Positions 1 through 8,359 of a stretch of DNA of 64,000 nucleotides are shown here, one piece after another. The notes beneath the pieces are model-generated. The model was not told the origin of the DNA and did no database searches. It saw only the letters and a list, made by a program, of their open reading frames with translations. Source of the stretch: Porphyrobacter sp. GA68 (GTDB lineage: Bacteria > Pseudomonadota > Alphaproteobacteria > Sphingomonadales > Sphingomonadaceae); assembly GCF_022605525.1 (NCBI RefSeq), contig NZ_JAKQYJ010000001.1, positions 186,001 through 250,000 of the forward strand, read 5' to 3'. Numbering within the stretch: the stretch's first letter is position 1; every line of letters begins with the position of its first letter. The position numbers and the translations under genes are program-made.

Positions 1-435
1 GCGAAATGCGTTGGTCGCGAAATCAACGTCGAACAGGCTGAGCGACACGGTGCGGACCGGCTGCGGGAAGTTGAGCGTCACCCGCATCACGCGGGTGTTG
101 CTGGTGATGGTCGCCGTGCGCGCCGACAGGATCCCGCCCACCACCAAGCTGTTCTGAGTCGTTGCACCCGACACGAGGTTTGAGATCGCCGGCAGGACCT
201 GACCGGCCACCGTTGTGCTGGACAAGCCATTCTGAAAGAGGGCGACGCTGAAGTTCTGGCTGATCCCAAGACCGTTTGTGGCGGTGTAGGTGTAGGTAGA
301 GTTGTAGCTGAGCGACCGCGCGGTCTGGTTGGCGAAGCTGAAGCGGAACTGGTTCGCGCTGTCGCACGACGCATGCGCAGCTCCCGCGTGACACAGGACC
401 GCTACCGCAAACCCAATTTCGCGAACCCGCCGCAT
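1..435 (-). CDS. Secreted hypothetical protein, N-terminal part (cut by window edge)
   Basis: The ATG at 435 overlaps the TGA of the upstream 1678-residue gene (ATGA), and the frame stays open to the window edge, giving 145 residues without a stop. The first ~22 residues form a short signal peptide (basic MRRVREIG, then a hydrophobic stretch ending AAHA before SCDS). The mature part is rich in Ser, Thr, Asn and Val with alternating polar and hydrophobic residues, as in a beta-sandwich surface protein. I recognise no named domain. Position and coupling make it the last visible member of the surface-protein operon, so a role beside those exported proteins is likely but inferred. The C-terminus is unseen, so a barrel or anchor cannot be excluded. 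Confidence 0.75.
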   Translation of the reverse strand, partial: MRRVREIGFAVAVLCHAGAAHASCDSANQFRFSFANQTARSLSYNSTYTYTATNGLGISQNFSVALFQNGLSSTTVAGQVLPAISNLVSGATTQNSLVVGGILSARTATITSNTRVMRVTLNFPQPVRTVSLSLFDVDFATNAFR

Positions 436-3400
436 CACCGTCGGCCCAGCCCGAGAAAGCCGAAGCTGTCTGCATCCAGCTTCATTCTGGCGGAAGCGAA
501 GAACCCCTTGTCCGTATGGCGCGCGGCGGCAAAATCCCGGTCCCGGAAGCCCGCGACATTATACCCCACCATCAGCAGCACGTCCGGCACCGGAACAAAC
601 CCCACATGCGGGCCGACGGCGAAGCTGGTCGTGCGATCCGTCAGATGCCCGCGCACACTGGCCGAACCGCCCACCTCGATCTTCGGTGACAATGCGATCC
701 GCGCATCCAGGCCGCCCAAAAGAGAGCTGCCTTCGAAAGAAAAGTCGGCAACCTGATCGAAATTGTAGCGTCCGCCCAGGAACACTCCGATCTCTGCCAG
801 TTCCGTCAGTCCGCCCTCCGCGCTTCCAAGTGGCAGCCAGTTGGCTGACAGGCTTGCCACAAGCCGCCGCGATATCGCGTCTCCGGTCACATTGAAAGCA
901 ACCTGGCCAGCGGGTCCCACCGCGCCCTGCACCGCATCCGCCACCCGGTCGCTGCGGTATTCCAGCTTGCCGAGGTAAGCGAAGGCGCTGTCCGCAGGCC
1001 GCACGGCCAGCGACACCGCCGCGTCCAGTATCTCTGTCTCTGCCCCCTCATCCGCATCGGCGCGGGTCCAGGTCACGCCTGCGCCAACCACCCGGCCTTC
1101 ACCCAGCTGGCGCAGCAGGCCTGCCGTCACTCCGGCGCGGGTGGCGAACTCGCCATCGCGCAGCTCGGCCCGGCCCGTCGCGGCCCAGCGATCATGCCGC
1201 CAGCCCGCGCCGACGGTCACGGCTGCAAAGTTTTCGAACAGAGCGCCGTCTTGCGACAGGAATCCACCGCTAGCTGCCGGATGCAGCGGGTTGAGAACGT
1301 GCGCGGCGTCCGGCCGGTCGAGCGTGCGGTTGATGTCCAGCGTCGCATCGAGCGTGATGTTCCGCGACACGGCCAGGCTTTGCGACAGGCCAAAGGCCGC
1401 AAAGGTCGATCCGCCGATCTCCGCCAGGTCCTGGGTTCCGATCGTGGAAACCAGCCGCCCGCCCGTCCACAACCCCATTTCCAGTCCGCCCCGCAGAGTC
1501 CGCGCCGTCAACTCCTCGCCCTGAGCGATCTCGTAGGTGCCGATCAGCTGCACGTCCGATGTGACCGCATAGCGCGCGCCCAGCCGGTAACGGTTCGCCA
1601 GGTCGACGGACTCTGCTGCGCCCAGAGCAATAGTCGCGGTACCGTCAATCTCCAGCCGATTGTCGAGGAACCGCTTGGTCAAGCCGCCCTCCAGTGCCGT
1701 CGTGGCACCGCGGGTTCCATCGGCGTAGGTGTCCGACAGGTGCGCCACGCCGAACCGGATATCGGCATCTGCGGCACGGTAAGTAGCCAGCACGCGCGCT
1801 GCCCGGCGCCTGCTGTCATCGACAAGGCTTTCGTCGTGCCAGGCGCTGGCGACAACAGCCAGGTTCTGCGTCAGCGCGTAGCGGGCATCCACCCCTGCTT
1901 TGCGGCGACCGACTTCCGCGCCGTTCTGCTGACCAACACCATATCCGGCATCGAGAGAGCGCACATAGGCCAGCACGTCGAGGCTGCCGGTGCGGTGTTC
2001 GGCCTCTACCAGCCATGCCGCCGACTGTTCGCCGTCACGCTCGCTTGCCGCCAGCTCGGCCCGCACTTCCGTCGCAGCACCGATCCGGGCACGCACGTCC
2101 ACCGCGCCAACCGTCGTCCGGGCACCGTCCCCCGCGTCGGTGAAGCCGGTCGCGCCGATCCGCAGTGCTTCGCCGGCCGAGGTCCAGGTGGTCCGCGCGC
2201 CCGCGTTCCAGCGGCCGGTGCCGTTCAGCGCATCGGTTTCATAGTCGATGACGATAAATCGCGGATTGAGGTCGTAATCGCGGCTCAGGACCGGCTCTGC
2301 AAAGCGGACAGTGCCGGACAGCAGGTCGATGTCATAGTCCACGAACCGGACCAGCTCGCGCCGTGACAGGATCAGTTCCGAGCGAAGCCGGTCGCGCACC
2401 TCGATCACCACCCGCTCGCTGTTCGCAAGGATTGCGCGGCTCGACAGGCGATAGGGCCCGGTCAGGCCGTTACCCTGCATTTCGTCGCGACGATGGCTGC
2501 CGGTCGTTTCGGCGGCGAAGCCCTGCACATGCACCTGGCCGAACAACCCCTCTGCCTTTACGCCCGTCGTGGTGCGGACATAGCGGCCGAGCAGCGTCTG
2601 GTCGAACGCGGCAACGAAGTCGCCGTACAGCGCATAGAAGGTGGCGGCTTCCACCCTGACGTAAAGCTTGTCCCGGGACGGCGCGTCGAAACGACGCGCG
2701 GAGCCGTCAGCGAACACGGTGTAGTACGCGTTGGGATCGATCGTTCCCAGCAGCCGCTGGTCTGTTGCGCCCTTTGCGCTGTCGAACGCTACCGTCAACA
2801 GAGCGCGGCCAAGAACCCGCCCCTTGGCGTAGAAGGCGACCCGCGCATCATTCCCCGGCGCGCTGGCGAAGTTCGCGCCCGGCTCCATCGCATCCGCGAT
2901 GCTGCGCGCGCCCGCGCTGCCTTCGGCGAGGCCGATGAGCGTCCAGTCCTGATCGCCGGGCACGATCCAGGCATCCAGCACCTGCTCACGGACCAGGTCG
3001 CCATCGGCAAACTGGAAGTGCAGGTGGAGCGGGCCACTGACCATGGTGGGCGCAAGCTCCACCAGCGCCATCCCATCATCACCCGCGACCGTCCATCCTG
3101 GAGCGGCGGAAACCTGCCCGGTCAACGCGCCAGACTGTCTCCGGTCGATGGCCGCAGCGCTCTCGAATGGTTCGTTGATAAGGACATTGCCCGACACGCC
3201 TGAACGAACGGGGCGCCCTTGCCGGTCGGTCAGGCGGACCGCCACAACGGGCCGACCGGAACCGTCCGCCACAAGCCGCGACCGCTCGGGGACGATCTGT
3301 GCACGCCACGGAGCGCCGGTGTAAAAGACGTCCCGATCAAGCTCGGCGGCAACAGCGCCATCAGCGGCACGGACAATGGCGCGCAGGCGTGTTCTGGCGG

Positions 3401-5471
3401 CTGGCAAAGCGACACCGCGCCAGACGCTCACGGCGAAGGTGCCGTCGGCGCTGGTTTTTACTCCGTCGAATGACAGCGGGTCCACTGCCTTGCCATTCAC
3501 GCTCAACTCTATGTTCTGCTCGGGCTGGTGGCGGATTGCCACCCGAATGGCCGGCACACGGGGGTTGTGGTCCGCTTCGGGAAACAGAATGGCGGCCGGG
3601 CCACTGCCCATCTCAAGCCAATCGACGTCTGCTCCGCTGGCGCGGCGAGCGGCCGCGTCGTACGCGGCGGGCGCTTGCTCACCGTCGCCTGCCCCGCGGA
3701 TCGCAGGCGGTTGCCAATCCGGTATGACCGCAGCGAAGTCGGCCACCACGAGACTGCCTCCCTGCCCAATGGCAAAGCGCGAGGCAGCGGCGCCAGCAAC
3801 GCGAGTGGAGCGGGCGCAATCAACAAACCGACCGCCAGTCGGCAGGGTCTGTGGTTGCGCCTGAACGACATGGGTGCCTGGTGACACACCTTCGAAGTGA
3901 TACCGCCCGTCCGCGTCGGTAATCGCGAAGCTGCCATCCTCCAGCATCACCCGAACGCCTGGCACTCCGGGCCGGTCTGCGGCTTCGCAAGCACCGGCTG
4001 TCACCCGGCCCACGATGGTCATGCGGCCCGCGATCACGTCCCGCTCGATGCGAATCGCCTCGCGTGCGATCGTGCGCGCGCCGCGGGCGTCCACCACTTC
4101 CGCCTCGTTCACCGCTTCGCCTGCCGCTGCGTCGGCGCGAACGGTCATGGCATATGTCACGCGCGCTTGAGCGGCAGGTGCCAGGGCCGGCAGGGTTATG
4201 ACAAAACGACGCCCATCTGGCGCGATGCTAGCCAACTCGCCCGCCGGCTGTCCGTCAACGCGGATACTGCCAGGCTGCAACCGCAGCGCCGCCGGCGGAG
4301 TGTCGGTCAAAACGACTCCGCGCTTGAACAGCGTCGTGTCAGGGTTGCGCAGCGTGACGGTGAAGAACACCGTGTCACCGGGCAGCGCGCGCGCTCGCGA
4401 TGCGGTCTTGCTCAAGAGAACGGCTGTGTCGCTCTGCCGGTCGAGCGGGATATCGGCGCGCAGCGGTTCGGCACCGGAAACGACGAAGCTGCGGCCGAGC
4501 GAAGCGTCCACTATGGCAAAGCTGCCGCCAGCCGGCCGGGCCAGTGCGGCCAACGCCGCGGCCGGAACAGCGGACGGTGCGACATACGGCGCCGGCGGCT
4601 CGACAATAAGGCGGTAGCTGCCGGGGGCTACAATCGGAAAAAGGTACTCGCCCGGCAACAGCGCCGCTGTATTCCCGGCGGCGTCGGTCACGGTCTCGCC
4701 GCTTGTGACGACGGATGGCCATGGCGTCACCCCGTCCAGTGCGAACACCTGTGCCGGCTGACCGGTTGCCGCGTTTACCAGCGAAACGCGCGCCCCGCTC
4801 ACCGGCTGACCGGTTACACTGTCGAACACGAAGTTGCTGACGGGGGCACGAAAAGCAATGCGGGCTAGCGCGAGCGGTTCGGCGCCGCTGGCCAGGAAAC
4901 CCGCCACGCGGACAGGTTCGCCTTCCGAAACACTCAGGCGGCAGTCGCCAGGAACCGCAGGGCCGCCGGTGGTAGCGATCCCGCCGATGAACACGCCGCT
5001 GGCGATTGTACTCTCGTAAACGGTCAATTCCTCGCGATCGCTACCACTCTCAAGCGTGACCCGCAGGAAGTCGATAGCCGCTGGATCCTTGTTGGCCTCT
5101 GGCGCGGTGATCGAGAAATAGAGCGTCTGTCCGACGCGGAACGCCGCGCTAGGCGACAGCGAGATGGCCGCCGCGCTGTGGACAGTTACATCAGGCAAAG
5201 CTGTCGGCGCGGCTCCGCACAAAGGAGTGCGCCACGCGACCGGCCGCCCGGCCGCGCGGTCCAGGCTGAAGGTTTCGATCTGGGCGCCCTGCCGAACCAC
5301 TTCGAACGCGACCCGGTTCGACTGCACCTCCAGCGTACGCCCCTCGCTGGTCCAGCGCGCCGCGGCGATGTTGCTGATGGTCTGCGCGTGCGCCGTTCCC
5401 AGGCCCAGCAACAGCAGCAGCGCTCCGAAAAGCGCCGCTGCCATCCAGCCGAAAGGTAGGTTGAAGCGCAT
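435..5471 (-). CDS. Very large DUF11-type surface protein with probable C-terminal outer-membrane beta-barrel
   Basis: A 1678-residue exported protein with a classical signal peptide ending in THAQ near residue 30. Visible regions in order: an N-terminal segment like those of the operon's small proteins (ISNIAAARW); a DUF11-like domain at roughly 355-480 (LLSKTASRARALPGDTVFF through the DTPPAALRLQPGSI stretch); a carboxypeptidase-regulatory-like domain at about 485-580 (GVRVMLEDGSFAITDADGRY); an Ig/invasin-like region at about 690-800; and from about 1000 onward many alternating hydrophobic/polar strands that look like an outer-membrane barrel. It probably works at the outer membrane, displaying or exporting the N-terminal domains. 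Adhesion or envelope architecture is inferred; no enzymatic motif is seen. It sits 37 bases after the 367-residue gene and is coupled to the following gene. Confidence 0.8.
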   Translation of the reverse strand: MRFNLPFGWMAAALFGALLLLLGLGTAHAQTISNIAAARWTSEGRTLEVQSNRVAFEVVRQGAQIETFSLDRAAGRPVAWRTPLCGAAPTALPDVTVHSAAAISLSPSAAFRVGQTLYFSITAPEANKDPAAIDFLRVTLESGSDREELTVYESTIASGVFIGGIATTGGPAVPGDCRLSVSEGEPVRVAGFLASGAEPLALARIAFRAPVSNFVFDSVTGQPVSGARVSLVNAATGQPAQVFALDGVTPWPSVVTSGETVTDAAGNTAALLPGEYLFPIVAPGSYRLIVEPPAPYVAPSAVPAAALAALARPAGGSFAIVDASLGRSFVVSGAEPLRADIPLDRQSDTAVLLSKTASRARALPGDTVFFTVTLRNPDTTLFKRGVVLTDTPPAALRLQPGSIRVDGQPAGELASIAPDGRRFVITLPALAPAAQARVTYAMTVRADAAAGEAVNEAEVVDARGARTIAREAIRIERDVIAGRMTIVGRVTAGACEAADRPGVPGVRVMLEDGSFAITDADGRYHFEGVSPGTHVVQAQPQTLPTGGRFVDCARSTRVAGAAASRFAIGQGGSLVVADFAAVIPDWQPPAIRGAGDGEQAPAAYDAAARRASGADVDWLEMGSGPAAILFPEADHNPRVPAIRVAIRHQPEQNIELSVNGKAVDPLSFDGVKTSADGTFAVSVWRGVALPAARTRLRAIVRAADGAVAAELDRDVFYTGAPWRAQIVPERSRLVADGSGRPVVAVRLTDRQGRPVRSGVSGNVLINEPFESAAAIDRRQSGALTGQVSAAPGWTVAGDDGMALVELAPTMVSGPLHLHFQFADGDLVREQVLDAWIVPGDQDWTLIGLAEGSAGARSIADAMEPGANFASAPGNDARVAFYAKGRVLGRALLTVAFDSAKGATDQRLLGTIDPNAYYTVFADGSARRFDAPSRDKLYVRVEAATFYALYGDFVAAFDQTLLGRYVRTTTGVKAEGLFGQVHVQGFAAETTGSHRRDEMQGNGLTGPYRLSSRAILANSERVVIEVRDRLRSELILSRRELVRFVDYDIDLLSGTVRFAEPVLSRDYDLNPRFIVIDYETDALNGTGRWNAGARTTWTSAGEALRIGATGFTDAGDGARTTVGAVDVRARIGAATEVRAELAASERDGEQSAAWLVEAEHRTGSLDVLAYVRSLDAGYGVGQQNGAEVGRRKAGVDARYALTQNLAVVASAWHDESLVDDSRRRAARVLATYRAADADIRFGVAHLSDTYADGTRGATTALEGGLTKRFLDNRLEIDGTATIALGAAESVDLANRYRLGARYAVTSDVQLIGTYEIAQGEELTARTLRGGLEMGLWTGGRLVSTIGTQDLAEIGGSTFAAFGLSQSLAVSRNITLDATLDINRTLDRPDAAHVLNPLHPAASGGFLSQDGALFENFAAVTVGAGWRHDRWAATGRAELRDGEFATRAGVTAGLLRQLGEGRVVGAGVTWTRADADEGAETEILDAAVSLAVRPADSAFAYLGKLEYRSDRVADAVQGAVGPAGQVAFNVTGDAISRRLVASLSANWLPLGSAEGGLTELAEIGVFLGGRYNFDQVADFSFEGSSLLGGLDARIALSPKIEVGGSASVRGHLTDRTTSFAVGPHVGFVPVPDVLLMVGYNVAGFRDRDFAAARHTDKGFFASARMKLDADSFGFLGLGRR

Positions 5472-5508
5472 CCTCCAACAGGCCGTGCATTACACCCGGC
5501 CGACCCGC

Positions 5509-6612
5509 TCAGTTGATCGTTGCCTGGAAGCGCAGGAAGCGCGACTCATTGGCCGGAATAGTGGCGAAGGTATTGGCAACTGTTCGCGTTCCGGCGTTGT
5601 AGTTCGCCGCGTCCGTTCCGGCGGTTCCGCCGGTACAACCCGTCGCGGCCGTATAGGTATAGGCGCCACTGATCGCGTTGTTGATAAAGACGGAATTGGC
5701 CACATAGGTCATCGCCGTCGGCACCACGTCCGCCAGGGCGACGCTGGCCGCACTTGCCGCGCCCGCCGCATTGCTGATGACGATGCAGTATTCCACCACC
5801 GCGCCGGGCACGGAGCGGAAGTTGCTTGTTCCGATCCCGTCGCTGACTACCCGGCTGTACTTGTTGACAGTAAGCTGCGCGCCCGACACGCGGTAATCGC
5901 TGCGGGCGGAGTGGCGCCCGTCACGAACCGCGTCACCCGGCGCCGGACCCGCCGCGTCGGCGAAGATCGTTTCCACCGTGTTGGCGCCGTTGGCGGTGCC
6001 TGCGGGCGTCTGGGTCAGCGCGGTGCCGCCCGATGCCGCCGTCGCGGTCAGGATGACGGTCGCAATGTCGTTGTTGACCGGAAGCGTCGGCGGAGTGCCG
6101 GGCGCGATGATCATGTCCGACACGACATAGACGGTGACCGTGTCGCCGGATGCCATCGCGGTCAGCGATGTGACGAGCTGGTCACTTGCGTCGAATCCGG
6201 CGGTCGTGCCCGTTTCGCGGAAGATGCGGATGTTGGTCACATCGAAATTGTCGTTGCCGGTGAACGTCGCCGCGCCATTCGCCTGGTTTGCCGCTGCCAG
6301 CAGATAGTCGAGCGTCGCGTTCGAGTTGTTGGTGACGGTAAAGGTTGTCACGGCGTTCGTTTGACCCGGTGCTACCGACACGGCTGCCGTGTTGGTCGTC
6401 GCGACCGTGACATTGACCCTGCGGTCCACTTTGAAAGTGTCGCTGGCAGTGATCCGGTTCTGGGCCACCCCGCCGACGCTGAAGTCGACCTGCACGGTAT
6501 TGGTGATATCGGTGTTGGCGGCAGTGCCGACAGGCGATGCCTGCGCCGCGATGGGCGCGATGGCCAACGCCAGCGTGCTCACCGCAGCAAGCCAGTTGCT
6601 TGTGCGCGTCAT
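5509..6612 (-). CDS. Secreted DUF11-like repeat protein (367 aa)
   Basis: It has a clear signal peptide (MTRTSNWLAAVSTLALAIAP, cleavage after AQA). The mature protein opens with a motif shared by the operon's other members (ITNTVQVDFSVGGVAQN). Two beta-rich modules follow: one at about 30-200 and a DUF11-like one at about 250-367 (LTVNKYSRVVSDG, then VVEYCIVISNAAG and LADVVPTAMTYV). The protein is strongly Ala/Thr/Asn rich with almost no Lys, as expected of an exported surface protein. It looks like an intact paralogue of the two broken ORFs at 7145-8118: an N-terminal module plus a DUF11 module in one frame. It is the fourth ORF of the operon, with a 77-base gap before it that holds no separate gene. 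Function unknown; structural surface role inferred. Confidence 0.8.
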   Translation of the reverse strand: MTRTSNWLAAVSTLALAIAPIAAQASPVGTAANTDITNTVQVDFSVGGVAQNRITASDTFKVDRRVNVTVATTNTAAVSVAPGQTNAVTTFTVTNNSNATLDYLLAAANQANGAATFTGNDNFDVTNIRIFRETGTTAGFDASDQLVTSLTAMASGDTVTVYVVSDMIIAPGTPPTLPVNNDIATVILTATAASGGTALTQTPAGTANGANTVETIFADAAGPAPGDAVRDGRHSARSDYRVSGAQLTVNKYSRVVSDGIGTSNFRSVPGAVVEYCIVISNAAGAASAASVALADVVPTAMTYVANSVFINNAISGAYTYTAATGCTGGTAGTDAANYNAGTRTVANTFATIPANESRFLRFQATIN

Positions 6613-6689
6613 GTAGTTTTACCCTGTTCTAAGCTCCGCATAAACCTCAGCCGCCTGCGGGGCGTAGCGGCGTAACCGGTGCGAGTGTC

Positions 6690-7148
6690 CTAGCGAACGG
6701 TCGCGAAGTAGCTCAGCTCTCCTCCTGCACCCGGCGCGATGCTGGGCAAGTTCCAGCGCACGTGGGTGACATCGGCGGTCGTTGCGGCGCGCGCGGCGCC
6801 GTCTTCGGTGATCCGTTGTTCGGCAAGTGGACCAAAGGTCCTGCCGCCATCGACTGAAACCGCGAAGGCGCCGTCGCTGGCCAGAACCACCGGTGCCGGC
6901 AGCGGATTGGTCACCACGAAATTGTCCACCGAAACGCTCCCCGCGTTGCGGTAGCGGGTGGTGAACACGAGGCGATCGCCCGGAAGCACGCTGGCCGGCG
7001 GGTCGAGTTGCTCCTTGCCGTCAACCACGCGCACCACATGCACTTCGGAAGTGAGTGCGACATTGTCCTGCGCCAGTGCGGGCACGGCGACGAATGCTGC
7101 TGCAACGCAGGTGGCGACGGAACGAAGAAGATGCATGGCGCGGCTCAT
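6690..7148 (-). CDS. Small secreted DUF11-like protein (152 aa)
   Basis: The signal peptide runs through residue ~25 (ends VPALAQ). The mature part is essentially one DUF11-like beta module: SEVHVVRVVDGKEQLDP, then PGDRLVFTTRYRNAGSVSVDN, VVTNPLPAPVVLASD and a closing WNLPSIAPGAGGELSYFATVR. DUF11 domains occur in tandem in bacterial surface proteins, and here one is encoded alone. The start ATG at 7148 overlaps the TGA of the upstream ORF by four bases, so translation is probably coupled. Biochemical role unknown; it is probably exported to the periplasm or surface with the neighbouring members. Confidence 0.78.
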   Translation of the reverse strand: MSRAMHLLRSVATCVAAAFVAVPALAQDNVALTSEVHVVRVVDGKEQLDPPASVLPGDRLVFTTRYRNAGSVSVDNFVVTNPLPAPVVLASDGAFAVSVDGGRTFGPLAEQRITEDGAARAATTADVTHVRWNLPSIAPGAGGELSYFATVR

Positions 7149-7585
7149 GGATTGATGGTGACGTCGAAGGTGACTGTTCGCGTGGAGTTTGCCGGAACAT
7201 TGCCGGCGGCGACGGTGATCGCGCCTGCCGCAAAGCTGCCCGGGTCTCCGTCGGCGGCATCGGTCAGGCTGGCCCCATCAAGCCGCAGGGTTCCCGTGCG
7301 GTATGTCGTGCCGGCAGGAACCGGGTCGTTGATGACAAGTCCCGCGGCAGAGCCGCTGCCGCTGACGGTGGCGACGATCTGGAATGACACGGTGGCGCCT
7401 GGCACAGGCCGCGTTCCGCCGAACGGATCCGTGATCGTTGCCGATTTGACGAGTGTTACGCCAGCCACGCTCGCGGTGACGGCGCCTGCCGTGCTGCCGC
7501 TCGCTCCGGTGGTGCCGACCACCGCTGCCCCGCCGCCCTGCCCGGCTCCGGCAACTGTCGTGCCCGGTGCGCCAGTGGCTGTCAC
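7145..7585 (-). CDS. DUF11 module without signal peptide; likely 3' part of a split gene
   Basis: An ORF of 146 residues whose GTG start overlaps the stop of the preceding ORF (GTGA). It has no signal peptide: it opens with a Gly/Ala/Thr linker (TATGAPGTTVAGAGQGGG) and then a DUF11 module (SVAGVTLVKSATITDPFGG, then VSFQIVATVSG, VINDPVPAGTTYRTGTL, STRTVTFDVTINP). In the paralogue at 5509-6612 the equivalent module is fused to an N-terminal module like that of the upstream ORF. A one-base frame change near 7584 would join the two into one exported protein of about 324 residues. Either this is a frameshift (real or an assembly error), or two coupled ORFs of which the second is not exported on its own. 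Confidence 0.6.
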   Translation of the reverse strand: MTATGAPGTTVAGAGQGGGAAVVGTTGASGSTAGAVTASVAGVTLVKSATITDPFGGTRPVPGATVSFQIVATVSGSGSAAGLVINDPVPAGTTYRTGTLRLDGASLTDAADGDPGSFAAGAITVAAGNVPANSTRTVTFDVTINP

Positions 7586-8118
7586 CGCGTCGCGCGCAGG
7601 CGCACCTGGCTGACACTGCCATCGGCAACGCCTGCCGGCGCGTTGACGAGTACGAAAACCACCTGCGTGCCGTCGGCGGCTAGGACGGTTGAACTGCCGC
7701 CGTTCACCAGTGGAGTGTCGATGCCCTGATCGTAAATGCCGTTGTTGTTGCTGTCGAGGACCAGTCCGGTGACAACGGTGTTGTAGGGGTTGCCGCCAAC
7801 CGCCGGATCGGCCGTCAGGACGAAGGCTTCGGGACCGTTGCCGGTGTTCGTCACGGTGTACGACAGCACCGCGGAACCGGCCATCGTTACTGGCCCTGCG
7901 TCATTGGAAGTAACCGTCACGTTCAGCAGTTCGTCCACCAACACGGTTACCGTGTTCGAACTGACGGTCGCCGCCGTTCCGCCGGTGCTGTAGGTGGCCG
8001 ATGCCGTGTTGGTGATCAGCGTTCCGGCATCGATCCCTGCTGCCAAGGCCGGTGAAGCGAGGGCGGCAGAGCAGGCCAAGGCGGCGATGGCGCGGCGGGA
8101 GAAGAGGGCGGTGTCCAT
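7582..8118 (-). CDS. Secreted surface protein, first ORF of the operon; likely 5' part of a split gene
   Basis: 178 residues with a signal peptide (ALACSAALASPALAAG). The mature part starts with the family motif ITNTASATYSTGGTAATVSSN, followed by a beta-rich module (LLNVTVTSNDAGPV, then AVLSYTVTNTGNGPEAF, LVLDSNNNGIYDQGIDTPL). It stops at VSQVRLRATR, within what is a continuous linker in the paralogous 367-residue protein. A good ribosome site (GAGGGAG) sits 5-11 bases before the ATG. This is the promoter-proximal gene of the minus-strand operon. The Asp-rich DSNNNGIYDQGID loop resembles calcium-binding loops of surface repeats, which is only a suggestion. Confidence 0.7.
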   Translation of the reverse strand: MDTALFSRRAIAALACSAALASPALAAGIDAGTLITNTASATYSTGGTAATVSSNTVTVLVDELLNVTVTSNDAGPVTMAGSAVLSYTVTNTGNGPEAFVLTADPAVGGNPYNTVVTGLVLDSNNNGIYDQGIDTPLVNGGSSTVLAADGTQVVFVLVNAPAGVADGSVSQVRLRATR

Positions 8119-8131
8119 TGCGCTCCCTCTA

Positions 8132-8162
8132 CGCCCAAGTAGTTAACGAACCACTTAGGGCG
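8132..8162. repeat. Inverted repeat in the leader of the surface-protein operon
   Basis: CGCCCAAGT (8132-8140) faces ACTTAGGGCG (8153-8162), giving nine pairs with one bulged A across a 12-base loop that contains GTTAAC. It lies 14 bases before the ATG at 8118 and directly upstream of the GAGGGAG ribosome site. It could be an operator or an mRNA hairpin influencing translation of the operon. No intrinsic terminator U-run follows it on either strand. Confidence 0.4.
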
Positions 8163-8178
8163 TTTAACCTAAATTTAT
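8143..8178. promoter_or_regulatory. Two near-consensus CtrA-type boxes (candidate)
   Basis: The alphaproteobacterial cell-cycle regulator CtrA binds TTAA-N7-TTAA. At 8164-8178 the sequence is TTAA-N7-TTAT (seven of eight core bases). At 8143-8157 it is TTAA-N7-CTTA (fewer matches). Both lie in the 241-base divergent region between the surface operon and the hybrid kinase. AT-rich tetramers do occur by chance, so this is a weak call that rests on the tandem placement. Confidence 0.25.
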
Positions 8179-8359
8179 CCCGCAGCATGGGCGACCGGAG
8201 TTGCGGTATCGACTTCTGTTTTTCTGCCCGGCAAAGGATTTGTGAATCGGTGACTTAGCCGTTAAGGGGTCCTGCGAGGATGAGGCGGATTTTTTTTCCC
8301 GAAACCAATGGCTGTCGAACCCGCGGGGGTGCGGCGTTCCAGTTCGCGGTACATCAACG

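Noticed and set aside
5164-6675. 503-residue plus-strand frame opposite the surface genes
   Set aside because: Arg/Gly/Ala-rich composition typical of a GC shadow; the opposite strand has signal peptides and DUF11 motifs.
7570-7600. Programmed -1 ribosomal frameshift joining the two surface ORFs
   Set aside because: No X-XXY-YYZ slippery heptamer or following pseudoknot is evident at the junction; an indel or coupling is simpler.
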